Positions 1-8,941 of a stretch of DNA of 64,000 nucleotides are shown here, in pieces (position 1 is the stretch's first letter; each line of letters opens with the position of its first letter). The notes beneath the pieces were generated by a model, which worked only from the letters and a program-made list of their open reading frames with translations, was not told the origin of the DNA and searched no databases. Made by a program: the position numbers and the translations under genes. Source of the DNA: Arthrobacter sp. S41 (lineage in GTDB: Bacteria; Actinomycetota; Actinomycetes; Actinomycetales; Micrococcaceae); contig NZ_SIHY01000001.1 in assembly GCF_004320535.1 (NCBI RefSeq), positions 992,001 to 1,056,000 on the forward strand, read 5' to 3'.

Positions 1-291
1 ACGGAAGATCAGTGCCACCAACACCACAGTGAGTGGAATGTACAAGGCTGAGAATAGCGATGCGTACCAATGTGGGAAGGCAGCAAACGTCGCGCCACCA
101 GCGGTTAGTAGCCACACCTCGTTCCCGTCCCATACCGGTCCGATGGTATTGAGTAGCAGTCGTTTTCTTTTCTCGGTAGGCCGACCCAGACCGATGAGCA
201 TGCCCACCCCGAGATCGAATCCTTCAAGAAATAGATAGCCGCACCAAAGTAGTGCAATGACGATGAACCAAAGTGTTGGTAGCCATTCCAT
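1..291 (-). CDS. cydB: Cytochrome bd quinol oxidase subunit II (5' part, runs off window)
   Basis: Reading the minus strand from the ATG at 291 gives 97 codons with no stop to the window edge. The N-terminus begins MEWLPTLWF, followed by a hydrophobic helix, the family signature LEGFDLGVGM and then GPVWDGNEVWL, all characteristic of CydB. CydB pairs with CydA in the membrane to form the high-affinity, cyanide-resistant quinol:oxygen oxidase. It starts 23 nt after the cydA stop, so the two are one operon. Only the first quarter or so of the gene is present; cydDC-type assembly genes, if linked, would lie beyond base 1. Confidence 0.93.
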   Translation of the reverse strand, partial: MEWLPTLWFIVIALLWCGYLFLEGFDLGVGMLIGLGRPTEKRKRLLLNTIGPVWDGNEVWLLTAGGATFAAFPHWYASLFSALYIPLTVVLVALIFR

Positions 292-314
292 GGTTTTCTC
301 CTTTGAGTGCGCCG

Positions 315-1907
315 CTAGTAAGCGAACGCCAAAACGTCGTCGTTGTCGTGGTGGTCAGAATCAGGATGATCATCGTGACCCGTTGCGTCGAGTTCTGGCA
401 TTGCTGAGGCCACCCCACCCCGGATGTATCTGGTCAACAGCACCAGTTCAACAACGAGTAGGACTGCATAAATCGACGTCAAGGTGATGAGTGAAAAGAG
501 CAGTTCTCCAGCAGTGACAGTCGGAGAGACCGAGGCAGCTGTGTACATGAAGACTTGGTCAACCCCACCCATCTGCGGATTAGGTGCCACGGTGAATGGT
601 TGGCGTCCCATTTCGGTAAAGATCCATCCAGTGGCATTGGCACCGAAAGGAGCCGCAATACCCAAGACAGCCAGTCGTGAAATCCATTTGTTCTCGGGCA
701 CCGTGCCCTTGCGCGTAATCCAGAGGGCCAGCGCAGCAGCGGCCGCGGACAGACCGCCGAAGGTAATCATCAGGCGGAAGCCCCAGTAGGTCACTTCCAT
801 GACTGGAAGGTAGTCGATCTTTTGACCTGCGTACTGCCCGAAGGACTCGTCATCCGGGTAGTACTCACCGTACTTCTGCTGGTATTCAGGAATCAGAGTA
901 TTAACGCCTTTTACTTCGGTAGTGAAGTCTCCGTTAGCAAGGAAGGACAACAGGCCAGGTACTTCGAAGACCGCTACAACATCGTTGCAATCGGTAGCTC
1001 CATGAGCGTTGATGTCACCGAGTGAAAGCACGGAGAATCCGGTGCCATCGTGGCACGCAGCTTCAGCCGAGGCCATCTTCATGGGTTGTTGCTCGAACAT
1101 TAGTTTTGCTTGCTCGTGGCCGGTTAGGGCCACGCCCAAGAAGGCCACTACCGCAATACCGGCGCCGATCCTTAGCGATTTGATCCACACTTGGTAATCG
1201 GTCTTGTCGCGGTTCTTACCCTTGCTCAAGTCTTCGCCGACGATGACGTAGCCGTTGGAATCAACGGTATCGATTCCTTCTTTCCGGCGACGGTATAGGT
1301 GGAACCAAGAGATGCCAAGTAAGAATCCGCCTGCCACGGCAAAAGCACCGAAGAGCGTGTGAGGGAAGGTGATCAAGGCAGTGTTGTTGGTGAAGACCGC
1401 CCACGCGTCGGTCATGACAGCACGTCCGTCAACGATCTTGGTGCCTACCGGGTGCTGCATCCAAGAGTTGGCTACGAGAATAAAGTACGCCGAGAGCATG
1501 GTCGCTAGCGAAGCGCACCAGATGGTGGCTAGGTGCGCGAGCTTTGGCAACTTCTTCCAGCCAAAGATCCATAGTCCGAGGAAGGTCGATTCGACGAAGA
1601 ACGCCAGCAACGCTTCCATAGCTAGTGGTGCGCCGAAAACGTCTCCGACGTAGCGGCTGTATTCGCTCCAAGCCATGCCGAACTGGAATTCTTGCACGAT
1701 ACCCGTGGCCACACCCATGATGAAGTTAATCAGGAACAGTTTGCCCCAGAATTTGGTCATGCGCAGCCAGTGTTCATTGCCGGTGCGGTGCCAGATGGTT
1801 TGCAATACTGCGACGGTCAGTCCTAAACCGATCGTTAAGGGCACCATGAGAAAGTGGTAGACCGTGGTTATGCCAAATTGCCAGCGGGCAATTTCCAATG
1901 CATCCAT
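315..1907 (-). CDS. cydA: Cytochrome bd quinol oxidase subunit I
   Basis: 530 aa membrane protein that carries the haem groups and oxidises quinol in the bd-type terminal oxidase. The ATG at 1907 is chosen because the protein then begins MDALEIARWQFG, as the family does, with GAGGA just upstream; the open frame extends further 5' to 2060 but that part is not CydA-like. His18 in the first helix is the expected haem ligand. The GRQPF motif near residue 440 matches the conserved GRQPW of the family. The length is normal (E. coli about 522). The last 25 residues are unusually rich in His and Asp. cydB follows 23 nt downstream. A perfect inverted repeat at 1949–1965 lies about 40 bp upstream of the start and probably controls it. 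Confidence 0.96.
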   Translation of the reverse strand: MDALEIARWQFGITTVYHFLMVPLTIGLGLTVAVLQTIWHRTGNEHWLRMTKFWGKLFLINFIMGVATGIVQEFQFGMAWSEYSRYVGDVFGAPLAMEALLAFFVESTFLGLWIFGWKKLPKLAHLATIWCASLATMLSAYFILVANSWMQHPVGTKIVDGRAVMTDAWAVFTNNTALITFPHTLFGAFAVAGGFLLGISWFHLYRRRKEGIDTVDSNGYVIVGEDLSKGKNRDKTDYQVWIKSLRIGAGIAVVAFLGVALTGHEQAKLMFEQQPMKMASAEAACHDGTGFSVLSLGDINAHGATDCNDVVAVFEVPGLLSFLANGDFTTEVKGVNTLIPEYQQKYGEYYPDDESFGQYAGQKIDYLPVMEVTYWGFRLMITFGGLSAAAAALALWITRKGTVPENKWISRLAVLGIAAPFGANATGWIFTEMGRQPFTVAPNPQMGGVDQVFMYTAASVSPTVTAGELLFSLITLTSIYAVLLVVELVLLTRYIRGGVASAMPELDATGHDDHPDSDHHDNDDVLAFAY

Positions 1908-1948
1908 TGATTCCTCAATTTTCGCTTTGTAGGAGCTTGGGAGACTTT

Positions 1949-1965
1949 TTCTACGAACCGTAGAA
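1949..1965. promoter_or_regulatory. Candidate BlaI-type operator 1 (cydA proximal)
   Basis: TTCTACG-AAC-CGTAGAA is a perfect 7-3-7 inverted repeat centred 50 bp upstream of the cydA ATG. The CTAC/GTAG core resembles operators of BlaI/MecI/CopY-family repressors, and a gene for such a repressor lies in the same intergenic block. Assigning the site to that repressor is inference. Confidence 0.6.
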
Positions 1966-1992
1966 GTGCCTTCACGTATCACCATAGACGAT

Positions 1993-2009
1993 TTCGACAG
2001 CTTGTAGAA
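1993..2009. promoter_or_regulatory. Candidate BlaI-type operator 2
   Basis: TTCGACA-GCT-TGTAGAA is symmetric at six of seven arm positions. It has the same length and layout as operator 1, and its centre is 44 bp away, roughly four helical turns. Confidence 0.5.
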
Positions 2010-2137
2010 GTCAAGATTCCGAGATCCATCGCACATCCAAGAAACGACCGCATCAACCAATCAAACCCTCGACTTGCAGCTCGGGAAATCCTGACTGCGC
2101 GCGTAGCCCACTGAGTCACCAACACGAATCACCACTC

Positions 2138-2154
2138 TTTTACGCGTTGTAGAA
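2138..2154. promoter_or_regulatory. Candidate BlaI-type operator 3 (blaI proximal)
   Basis: TTTTACG-CGT-TGTAGAA is symmetric at five of seven positions and differs from operator 1 at two arm positions. It lies about 110 bp upstream of the blaI GTG, as expected for autoregulation. Confidence 0.45.
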
Positions 2155-2256
2155 ATCTAGCGCAAAAATCGCTACAATTGGTGTTTCAAGCTGTACACCT
2201 AGGCCTTGGGCCAACATGTTCAGCGAAAGAACTAAAAGCAAGTGAGGTAAGACCTA

Positions 2257-2628
2257 GTGGCCAGCCTTGGCGACCTGGAACGTTCCGTCATGGACCTTCT
2301 GTGGGACTCTGCAGAACCGCTCACCGCGAATGACCTTCGCGATGATCTTGCGGCACTTGGCGCCGATGCGAAGGAACTCGCAGTTACTACGGTGCTCACG
2401 GTGCTTGCCCGCCTAGAAAAGAAAGGGCTCGTGGAACGTGAACGCTCCACACGCCCTCATCGCTATGCTGCTTGCTCCTCGCGCGAAGACCACACCGTTG
2501 GCTTGCTCAACGAGGCTCTTGGCACCGCGCAGGACCGCGAAGCAGTCCTAGCCCGTTTCATTGGCGGCATAACAGCAGATGAAGCAGCTTCTCTGCGTGC
2601 TATCTTGGACTCAGTAAAGTCCGCATAA
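2257..2628 (+). CDS. BlaI/MecI/CopY-family transcriptional repressor
   Basis: 123 aa winged-helix protein. The N-terminal half has the family pattern: LGDLERSVMDLLW, then PLTANDLRDDL, VTTVLTVLARLEKKGLV and a basic wing. The C-terminal half is the short dimerisation helix region that the cognate protease cleaves in BlaI and MecI. The start is GTG with GAGGTAAG upstream. The M56 protease gene follows 23 nt downstream, the usual repressor–protease pair. It is divergent from cydAB and flanked by three dyads that could be its operators. In Mycobacterium tuberculosis the BlaI homologue controls respiratory/ATP synthase and beta-lactamase genes, so a role in controlling cydAB here is plausible but inferred. 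Confidence 0.88.
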   Translation: MASLGDLERSVMDLLWDSAEPLTANDLRDDLAALGADAKELAVTTVLTVLARLEKKGLVERERSTRPHRYAACSSREDHTVGLLNEALGTAQDREAVLARFIGGITADEAASLRAILDSVKSA

Positions 2629-2651
2629 TTTAGACAAACTTCGGGGACTGA

Positions 2652-3614
2652 GTGCTTCTCACCTCATATTTCCTAGCGGCGTTGGCTATCGCATTGGCGT
2701 GGCCGACGCCGTTGGCATTATCAAAAGCTAAATGGATCACGCGCGCGCCGGTGCAGGCCGTTCTTCTATGGCAAGCAATCGCTTTGGGCGGTGGCCTTTC
2801 GATGATCGGCTCCATGCTGGTCTGGGGGCTATCCCCTCTAGGCGACAATCTCATTTCTGCGTTGCACGCCGGCTGGCGACTGCTTATGGGCGACCCGCAA
2901 GTGCAATATCCAGGCGTTGTGCACCTCTTTGCGCTCAGTACAGCCTTCCTATTTGGCTTCCACCTGGTGCTCACCCTCATCCGAGCAGCATGGCGGACCT
3001 CAAGGCAACGAGCAAAGCACCGTCAGTTACTTCGACTGCTGAGTAATCCTTCAGAGACTCGACCAAACACATTAGTCATTGATCATGACATGCCGGTGGC
3101 CTACTGTGTGCCGGGCATTTCGAGGTCAGTTACTGTCCTTTCACGCGGGCTGCTGACTCAACTTACGCCAGAGGAACAACAGGCTGTAATCACGCACGAG
3201 CGATCACATCTGGACCAACGACACGACTTGCTCATCTTGGCCTTTACCGCTTGGAATGAGGCACTCCCCTGGCTTCCAACCTCCAAGCTGGCTTTAGAAG
3301 CCGTGCGTCAATTGATCGAAATGCTGGCCGACGATAAAGCTCTGGAACAGGTCAACCGTCAGACTCTGCTCAAAGCCATCGTTACCGTCGCCACCGCGGC
3401 AGCCGTTGATGATGCTTCTATGATCAAAAGCTCGTCCAATGCTGAGTTGGTCGGAATGCCCGGCGGTGAGGTTTCCTCACGCCGACTGCAGCGTCTACTC
3501 TCACCCGAAACTGCCCTGAACAAGCTCGCTCGCTTCCTCGTACTTGCCAGCACGGTCCTGCTCCTAGCCTGTCCCACGATCTTGTTAGTCGCACCAACTC
3601 TGCTAGCTTGGTAG
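2652..3614 (+). CDS. M56-family (BlaR1-like) membrane metalloprotease
   Basis: 320 aa protein with hydrophobic segments at about residues 1–20, 37–60, 88–110 and 295–320. The zinc protease motif HERSH (His182, Glu183, His186) lies in a cytoplasmic domain. In BlaR1/MecR1 this domain inactivates the partner repressor after signal sensing. It lacks the large C-terminal penicillin-binding sensor of BlaR1, so it cannot sense beta-lactams in the same way. It ends just after its last helix. GTG start 23 nt after the BlaI-type gene, hence one operon. The likely substrate is that repressor; the signal is unknown. Confidence 0.85.
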   Translation: MLLTSYFLAALAIALAWPTPLALSKAKWITRAPVQAVLLWQAIALGGGLSMIGSMLVWGLSPLGDNLISALHAGWRLLMGDPQVQYPGVVHLFALSTAFLFGFHLVLTLIRAAWRTSRQRAKHRQLLRLLSNPSETRPNTLVIDHDMPVAYCVPGISRSVTVLSRGLLTQLTPEEQQAVITHERSHLDQRHDLLILAFTAWNEALPWLPTSKLALEAVRQLIEMLADDKALEQVNRQTLLKAIVTVATAAAVDDASMIKSSSNAELVGMPGGEVSSRRLQRLLSPETALNKLARFLVLASTVLLLACPTILLVAPTLLAW

Positions 3615-3643
3615 CTTTCAAATCTGAACTTGCAGGCAACAAG

Positions 3644-3690
3644 AAAGTCCTTGGATACGGTTCACAATTGAACTGCATCCAAGGACTCTT
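3644..3690. terminator. Bidirectional hairpin between M56 protease and parE genes
   Basis: Outer stem AGTCCTTGGAT (3646–3656) pairs with ATCCAAGGACT (3677–3687). An inner stem GTTCA/TGAAC lies within the loop. It sits between two converging genes. Confidence 0.7.
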
Positions 3691-3702
3691 GAGCTCTAAA
3701 CG

Positions 3703-5811
3703 CTAAACGTCGATACGTTCACGTTCCAAATCATCGGCACCGTCAATGATGAATTTCTTGCGTGGTGCGACGTCGGAGCCCATGAGCAGATCAAAGACCT
3801 CCTCGGCGGCCTGCGCGTGTTCGATACCAACGCGGCGCAACATCCGATGGCGCTGATCCATCGTCGTTTCTGCCAGCTGGTCTGCGTCCATCTCGCCCAA
3901 GCCCTTGTACCGCTGGATTGGCTCTTTGTAACGCCGACCCTCTTTTTCGATCTTTGCAAGCAGACGGTTCATTTCCGCTTCCGAATAGGTGTAAACCACT
4001 TCGTTCTGCTTGGATCCCGCATTGATGATTTCAATTCGGTGCAGAGGTGGAACCGCCGCATAGACGCGCCCATGCTCAATCATTGGACGCATGTAGCGAT
4101 AGAACAACGTGAGCAACAGCGTGCGGATGTGCGCACCGTCAACATCAGCATCCGTCATCAAAATGATTTTTCCGTAGCGTGCCTGCTCAATGTCAAAGCT
4201 TCGACCCGAGCCGGCGCCGATGACCTGAATCATGGCAGCGCATTCAGCATTCGAAAGCATGTCCGAAATGGATGCCTTCTGCACATTGAGGATCTTGCCG
4301 CGAATCGGAAGCAAAGCCTGATACTCGCTTGATCTGGCCAAGCGAGCCGTGCCCAATGCGCTGTCGCCCTCAACGATGAATAGCTCGGATTTCCCGACCT
4401 CTTTACTCCGGCAATCCAACAGCTTGGTTGGTAGGGACGAAGATTCCAGCGCGGTCTTTCGACGCTGGGTTTCCTTGTGCATACGCGCAGAGACACGAGA
4501 TTTCATCTCGTTGACTACCTTTTCGAGCAAAGTAGCTGCTTCTGCTTTTTCTGCGCGCTTGTTGGATCCCAGGCGTTCGTTGAGCGCTTTCTCAACCACC
4601 TTGGTGACAATCTGGCGCACCTGAGGGGTACCCAGAATCTCTTTGGTCTGCCCTTCAAACTGTGGTTCCGCAAGACGAACAGTAAGCACTGCAGTCATGC
4701 CAGCAAGAACGTCGTCCTTCTCCAGCTTGTCCTTCTGGCCAAACTTGAGCTTGCGGGCGTTAGCTTCAACATTCTTGCGGAAAGATTTGAGCAACGCCTG
4801 CTCTAGACCAGCACTGTGAGTACCGCCCTTGGGAGTGGCAATAATGTTGACGAAGCTGCGCACCGAAGTGTCGTAGCCAATCCCCCAGCGCAGGGCCACG
4901 TCCACTTCGCAAACTCGTTGCACGTCTTCCATGTGGCTGCGCCCCTTGTCATCAATGACTGGAACTTTTTCGTGGAATGAACCACTGCCTTGGAAACGCC
5001 AGATATCAGTAACTGGAGAGTCACTGCTGAGGTAGTCAACAAATTCGCTGATACCACCGTCGTGTTGGAACACTTCCTCATGCGGTCCCTCAGCGCCGGG
5101 TGTACCAGGCAGGCCACGCTCGTCGCGGAGAGTAATGCGCAATCCTGGCACGAGGAATGAGGTCTGGCGAGCACGATCCTGCAGGTCCGAATAAGAGAAC
5201 TTGGCGTCCGGGGTAAAGATGTGGTTATCTGCCCAGTACCGAATTCGAGTTCCGGTTACACCACGTTTAGCTTTGGCGATGACCTCGGGAATCGTGGCCT
5301 TTTCGTGCGGCGTAAAGGGAGCTTCAGCCTTCTTGCGTCCCTTGTCCGAGAACTTGCCTGGCTCTCCACGGCGGAACTGCAAGCTGTAGGTCTTGCCACC
5401 ACGATCAACTTCAACGTCAAGTCGCGCCGATAGCGCGTTAACGACCGAAGCGCCAACACCGTGCAAACCACCGGAAGCGCTGTAGGAGCCACCACCGAAT
5501 TTACCGCCAGCGTGAAGTTTAGTGAAGACAACTTCCAGACCGCTCAGACCAGTTTTGGGTTCCACATCAACAGGAATGCCTCGGCCATCGTCATGGACCT
5601 CGACTGATCCGTCGGCATGCAGGATTACGTTGATTGCCTGACCGAAGCCGCCCAAAGCTTCGTCAACAGAGTTGTCGATAATTTCCCATAGGCAGTGCAT
5701 TAGCCCGCGGGAGTCGGTTGAACCGATGTACATGCCTGGACGTTTACGAACCGCTTCCAGGCCTTCCAAGACAGAGAGATGTCGCGCGCTGTAATTGTCG
5801 GATGAAGCCAC
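3703..5811 (-). CDS. parE: Type IIA DNA topoisomerase subunit B (ParE/GyrB family)
   Basis: 702 aa ATPase subunit of a type II topoisomerase. The N-terminal GHKL domain has MYIGS and EIIDNSVDEAL (catalytic Glu43), then DDGRGIP and GGLHGVGASVVNAL. The C-terminal TOPRIM domain has EGDSALG near residue 478 and the metal-binding DADVDG near 553, and QRYKGLGEMD follows. The length is typical of GyrB/ParE. Position beside sigA and a DUF7455 gene matches the second, topoisomerase IV-like B subunit of Arthrobacter relatives rather than the oriC gyrB, so parE is preferred; gyrB cannot be excluded from sequence alone. GTG start with TAGGAG upstream. The partner A subunit is not in the window. Confidence 0.88.
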   Translation of the reverse strand: MASSDNYSARHLSVLEGLEAVRKRPGMYIGSTDSRGLMHCLWEIIDNSVDEALGGFGQAINVILHADGSVEVHDDGRGIPVDVEPKTGLSGLEVVFTKLHAGGKFGGGSYSASGGLHGVGASVVNALSARLDVEVDRGGKTYSLQFRRGEPGKFSDKGRKKAEAPFTPHEKATIPEVIAKAKRGVTGTRIRYWADNHIFTPDAKFSYSDLQDRARQTSFLVPGLRITLRDERGLPGTPGAEGPHEEVFQHDGGISEFVDYLSSDSPVTDIWRFQGSGSFHEKVPVIDDKGRSHMEDVQRVCEVDVALRWGIGYDTSVRSFVNIIATPKGGTHSAGLEQALLKSFRKNVEANARKLKFGQKDKLEKDDVLAGMTAVLTVRLAEPQFEGQTKEILGTPQVRQIVTKVVEKALNERLGSNKRAEKAEAATLLEKVVNEMKSRVSARMHKETQRRKTALESSSLPTKLLDCRSKEVGKSELFIVEGDSALGTARLARSSEYQALLPIRGKILNVQKASISDMLSNAECAAMIQVIGAGSGRSFDIEQARYGKIILMTDADVDGAHIRTLLLTLFYRYMRPMIEHGRVYAAVPPLHRIEIINAGSKQNEVVYTYSEAEMNRLLAKIEKEGRRYKEPIQRYKGLGEMDADQLAETTMDQRHRMLRRVGIEHAQAAEEVFDLLMGSDVAPRKKFIIDGADDLERERIDV

Positions 5812-6032
5812 TGGGCTATAGTCTCCTACCTACATAAGAAAGAACGTCTTGTCTTCCATTCTAATCGTTAATGTGTTCGAATACCTGTCATTTTCCGCCG
5901 GTCGGCGCCACCGATGACAGCTATGACCTTGTCCACATCAACTACGCGGTGAGCGAAAGACGGCCATTTTAGGGATAAAGTCGAAGCCCAAACTGGTTCT
6001 ATTGAGTAACCATCAACTTTAGGAGGCTGGCA

Positions 6033-6257
6033 ATGACTACTACGACCGCTAGTCGTGAACTGAACGCCCTTGACCGGTGCGACCGCTGTGGTGCACAGGC
6101 CTACGTGCGAGCCGTGCTGGCTTCAACCGGCGGTGAGCTGCTGTTCTGCGCTCACCACGCCCGCGATGTGGAACCTAAGCTACGCCCACAGTCCTCAGTT
6201 TGGCAGGACGAATCCTCGCGACTTTACGAAAAGCCAAAGGTTGACGCGAACGACTAA
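6033..6257 (+). CDS. Small zinc-ribbon-like protein, DUF7455 family
   Basis: 74 aa conserved actinobacterial protein of unknown function. It carries CDRC (Cys16, Cys19) and FCAHH (Cys39, His41/His42), a likely four-ligand zinc site. The C-terminus is conserved around SVWQDES. Clear AGGAGG ribosome site. It lies between the divergent parE gene and the convergent sigA gene, a position conserved in related genomes. Followed by two hairpins. Confidence 0.87.
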   Translation: MTTTTASRELNALDRCDRCGAQAYVRAVLASTGGELLFCAHHARDVEPKLRPQSSVWQDESSRLYEKPKVDAND

Positions 6258-6277
6258 TCTCGTTTTCGTCTAGCTCG

Positions 6278-6316
6278 AAATTGGTGGCCCACTATTTGTG
6301 GGCCGCCAATTTTTGT
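6278..6316 (+). terminator. Terminator of the DUF7455 gene
   Basis: The 15-nt arms at 6278–6292 and 6298–6312 pair with one mismatch and are followed by a T run. A textbook intrinsic terminator on the plus strand. Confidence 0.8.
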
Positions 6317-6320
6317 CTTA

Positions 6321-6368
6321 AAAGCAAGATAGCCAGTTGAACGAAAGTTCAACTGGCTATCTTGCTTT
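6321..6368. terminator. Perfect 22-bp hairpin, sigA terminator
   Basis: Arms at 6321–6342 and 6347–6368 are exact reverse complements with a GAAA tetraloop. It ends 5 nt from the sigA stop. On the minus strand the stem begins with AAAGC and ends in GCTTT, so it terminates sigA and backs up the DUF7455 terminator. Confidence 0.85.
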
Positions 6369-6373
6369 CAGTT

Positions 6374-7585
6374 TTAGTCTAGGTAGTCCCGCAAAACCTG
6401 CGAACGCGATGGGTGACGTAGCTTAGACATCGTCTTGGATTCGATCTGACGGATACGCTCACGTGTAACTCCGTAAACCTTGCCGATTTCGTCTAAAGTC
6501 TTCGGCTGACCATCGGTCAGACCAAAGCGCATTGCCACTACGCCGGCTTCGCGCTCGGAGAGCGTGTCGAGAACCGAGTGAAGCTGTTCCTGGAGCAAAG
6601 TGAATGACACAGCGTCTGCTGGCACAACTGCTTCAGAGTCTTCGATCAGGTCACCAAATTCGGAATCGCCATCTTCACCCAGTGGAGTGTGAAGTGAGAT
6701 TGGTTCGCGGCCGTACTTCTGAACTTCGACAACCTTTTCAGGAGTCATGTCCAGTTCCTTGGCCAACTCTTCAGGAGTTGGTTCGCGACCGAGGTCCTGC
6801 AACATCTGACGCTGTACTCGCGCCAACTTGTTGATGACTTCAACCATGTGTACTGGAATACGAATGGTACGAGCCTGGTCAGCCATGGCTCGTGTAATAG
6901 CCTGACGGATCCACCAGGTAGCGTAAGTCGAGAACTTGAAGCCCTTGGTGTAGTCAAACTTTTCAACGGCACGAATCAGACCCAAGTTACCTTCCTGGAT
7001 CAAGTCCAAGAAGAGCATGCCACGACCGGTATAACGCTTAGCCAGCGAAACAACCAGACGGAGGTTTGCTTCCAGCAAGTGGTTCTTTGCGATCTTGCCG
7101 TCGTGAATGATCTGCTCATAGTCCCAGCGCAAACGCTGGTCAATGGCGCCGGTGTCCTTCTCCAGCTTGTCGGTAGCAAAAAGACCCGCTTCGATGCGCA
7201 GAGCCAAATCGACTTCCTGCTCTGCGTTCAGCAGGGCAACTTTACCGATCTGCTTCAGGTAGTCCTTGACCGGGTCAGCCGTCGCGCCGGCGACCATAAC
7301 CTGCTGCTGAGGAGCGTCGTCGTCACCGCTGGAGAGGGTGAAGCCCTTCGAATTGTCGTCAGACTTCGAATCGGTGCTTTCTTCAGCATCGTCGTCGCCT
7401 TCTGCGACAGCTGGGGTTGATTCGTCCTGTGCTGCAGTATCTGCAGCTACCTTTTTGGTCCGAGGCTTAGCCTTGGTTGCACGCTTCTTCGCCGCAGGAG
7501 TTTCTGCTGATACCTCTGCCTCGGGGACCTCGGCCTCAGTGGCCTCAGTTGCTTGACGATTAGCGTTCGTCTCAGAAGATGACAC
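6374..7585 (-). CDS. sigA: Primary RNA polymerase sigma factor
   Basis: 403 aa housekeeping sigma-70 factor. A lysine/alanine- and acid-rich N-terminal tail of about 110 residues precedes region 1.2 ([12 protein letters not shown]). Region 2 near residues 185–235 has [17 protein letters not shown] and [13 protein letters not shown], used for -10 recognition and melting. Region 3 has [12 protein letters not shown]. Region 4 ends with [10 protein letters not shown] and the C-terminal [13 protein letters not shown]. All regions are intact. GTG start with AAAGG upstream. The 252 bp upstream (7586–7837) has no gene and should hold its promoter. Confidence 0.96.
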   Translation of the reverse strand: MSSSETNANRQATEATEAEVPEAEVSAETPAAKKRATKAKPRTKKVAADTAAQDESTPAVAEGDDDAEESTDSKSDDNSKGFTLSSGDDDAPQQQVMVAGATADPVKDYLKQIGKVALLNAEQEVDLALRIEAGLFATDKLEKDTGAIDQRLRWDYEQIIHDGKIAKNHLLEANLRLVVSLAKRYTGRGMLFLDLIQEGNLGLIRAVEKFDYTKGFKFSTYATWWIRQAITRAMADQARTIRIPVHMVEVINKLARVQRQMLQDLGREPTPEELAKELDMTPEKVVEVQKYGREPISLHTPLGEDGDSEFGDLIEDSEAVVPADAVSFTLLQEQLHSVLDTLSEREAGVVAMRFGLTDGQPKTLDEIGKVYGVTRERIRQIESKTMSKLRHPSRSQVLRDYLD

Positions 7586-7837
7586 GAATAACCTTTCTAA
7601 CGATGCGTTCCGGATGCACCTGCCGGTAACACCACTATGACCCTGTCAAGTCCGAAGACGTTTAATCAGTGACTAAACGCCGGGGCTGGCACATTGATAA
7701 CAACGCTTCAAGCCCGCCTTATGTTCCCAAAATCGTGAGATTTCAGGCCAAGGCAATTCGAACCTAACCGGGTCTGTAATTTCATTATCCATGAATTACC
7801 ACCCAGACACCACTTGAGACACCCCGGTGAGCCCGTG

Positions 7838-8941
7838 TCACGCGAAGTTCGCACGCCAGGCACGAAGTTGATCCGTTGCCCACGAGGGCATAATGCCGTG
7901 AGACATGAGTTTCTGAAGCAACGCTGCTAATTCATACTTCTCGTTTTCTTCCACCGCCTGGTTCAGTAGTGCCAACGCCATTGACCCTCGCCCTCTTGCC
8001 CATTCAATCCAAGCCAGAATGCACAGTAAGGCGTGTCGGCTATCGTCGCACGCTACACCTAAAAGGTCACGAGCAACCTCCCACAGTCGATCCACCCTGC
8101 GCCAATCTGGTGCATACCAGCCCCGACCAAGCAGATAATCAGATAACGGGGCGATGGCACCCTCCTGCGCGTCAAACGAAACGCCAAAAATGATGTCCAG
8201 GGTGTCTTCTAGTCCCTGGCCAGCCAGATACGGCAAGAGGTCTCGAACGAATTTCGTCTGTAAGGATCCAAGAAGTAAAGCAGCCAATCTCGGATCATCG
8301 CGCAAGGATGACTCTGAATCTTTCTGCGTCATCTTTAGAGTGCGATTCCATGCTTCGAGGCACTCCATGACGTTGCCACCTTGATCTACAACAAGGTGGA
8401 GAACATCTTTGGAATTTGACCATTTTGCGATACCGGTTCCATCCCATGGCGTGTCCATCGGTGCGGATCCAGCCAGGACCATCGATAGGTGAGTTTCATT
8501 AGTGACCAGTGACGGTACGGCCTTGGCGCAGTTACCCTCTTCTGGGTCGTAGTCCCAAATCATTGAGCCGCGTAAGCACCACGCGTGGCGTAGGCGGATT
8601 CTTCTGCGACTCAGGGTGGTTTCGAGATGGTTCACCAGCGATGAGTAGGGCGCGTCAAGCTGAGCGAGGCGATCTTCCGGAGCGTAGATCACCAGAGCGA
8701 CGTCTTGGACGCTAGGGATCCGTTCAAGGAGTCGGTTGACCTGGCTGGACCAATTCTCCTCGTCTTCGCGCCGAGTAGATGGCGGTAAGTCAACCCGCAA
8801 CGTGGCTTCAAGACGATCATCGTCAATAAGTAGCAATACCGCTGAATTACGAGGATGGAACCCAAGGGCATGCGGCACATAGGCCAAAATGTCTTTGTAA
8901 CTGGACAGCGATAGCGGCTGGCGTTCTGGTGTAGTTGTCAT
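7838..8941 (-). CDS. DUF4192 domain protein
   Basis: 367 aa protein of unknown function, common in actinobacteria. The family signature is at the N-terminus: LSSYKDILAYVPHALGFHP followed by SAVLLLIDDDRL. Repeated acidic and tryptophan-containing segments fill the middle, and the C-terminal part resembles the helical repeat that ends these proteins (ACDDSRHALLCILAW, ARGRGSMALALLNQA). No signal peptide or membrane helix. The ATG at 8941 is preferred because GGTAAG lies at proper spacing; a GTG at 8956 is in frame. It lies 84 nt downstream of the MFS gene on the same strand and could be co-transcribed. Confidence 0.8.
   Translation of the reverse strand: MTTTPERQPLSLSSYKDILAYVPHALGFHPRNSAVLLLIDDDRLEATLRVDLPPSTRREDEENWSSQVNRLLERIPSVQDVALVIYAPEDRLAQLDAPYSSLVNHLETTLSRRRIRLRHAWCLRGSMIWDYDPEEGNCAKAVPSLVTNETHLSMVLAGSAPMDTPWDGTGIAKWSNSKDVLHLVVDQGGNVMECLEAWNRTLKMTQKDSESSLRDDPRLAALLLGSLQTKFVRDLLPYLAGQGLEDTLDIIFGVSFDAQEGAIAPLSDYLLGRGWYAPDWRRVDRLWEVARDLLGVACDDSRHALLCILAWIEWARGRGSMALALLNQAVEENEKYELAALLQKLMSHGIMPSWATDQLRAWRANFA

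Larger units (their letters stand above)
1908..2256. other. cydA–blaI divergent intergenic regulatory region
   Basis: This 349-bp region separates the divergent cydAB and blaI–M56 operons. It must hold both promoters. I see no convincing gene in it. It contains three 17-bp dyads of one design (TTCTACR-N3-YGTAGAA) at 1949–1965, 1993–2009 and 2138–2154, listed separately. A further loose pair, TTGTAG at 2147–2152 and CTACAA at 2172–2177, is also present. Confidence 0.7.
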
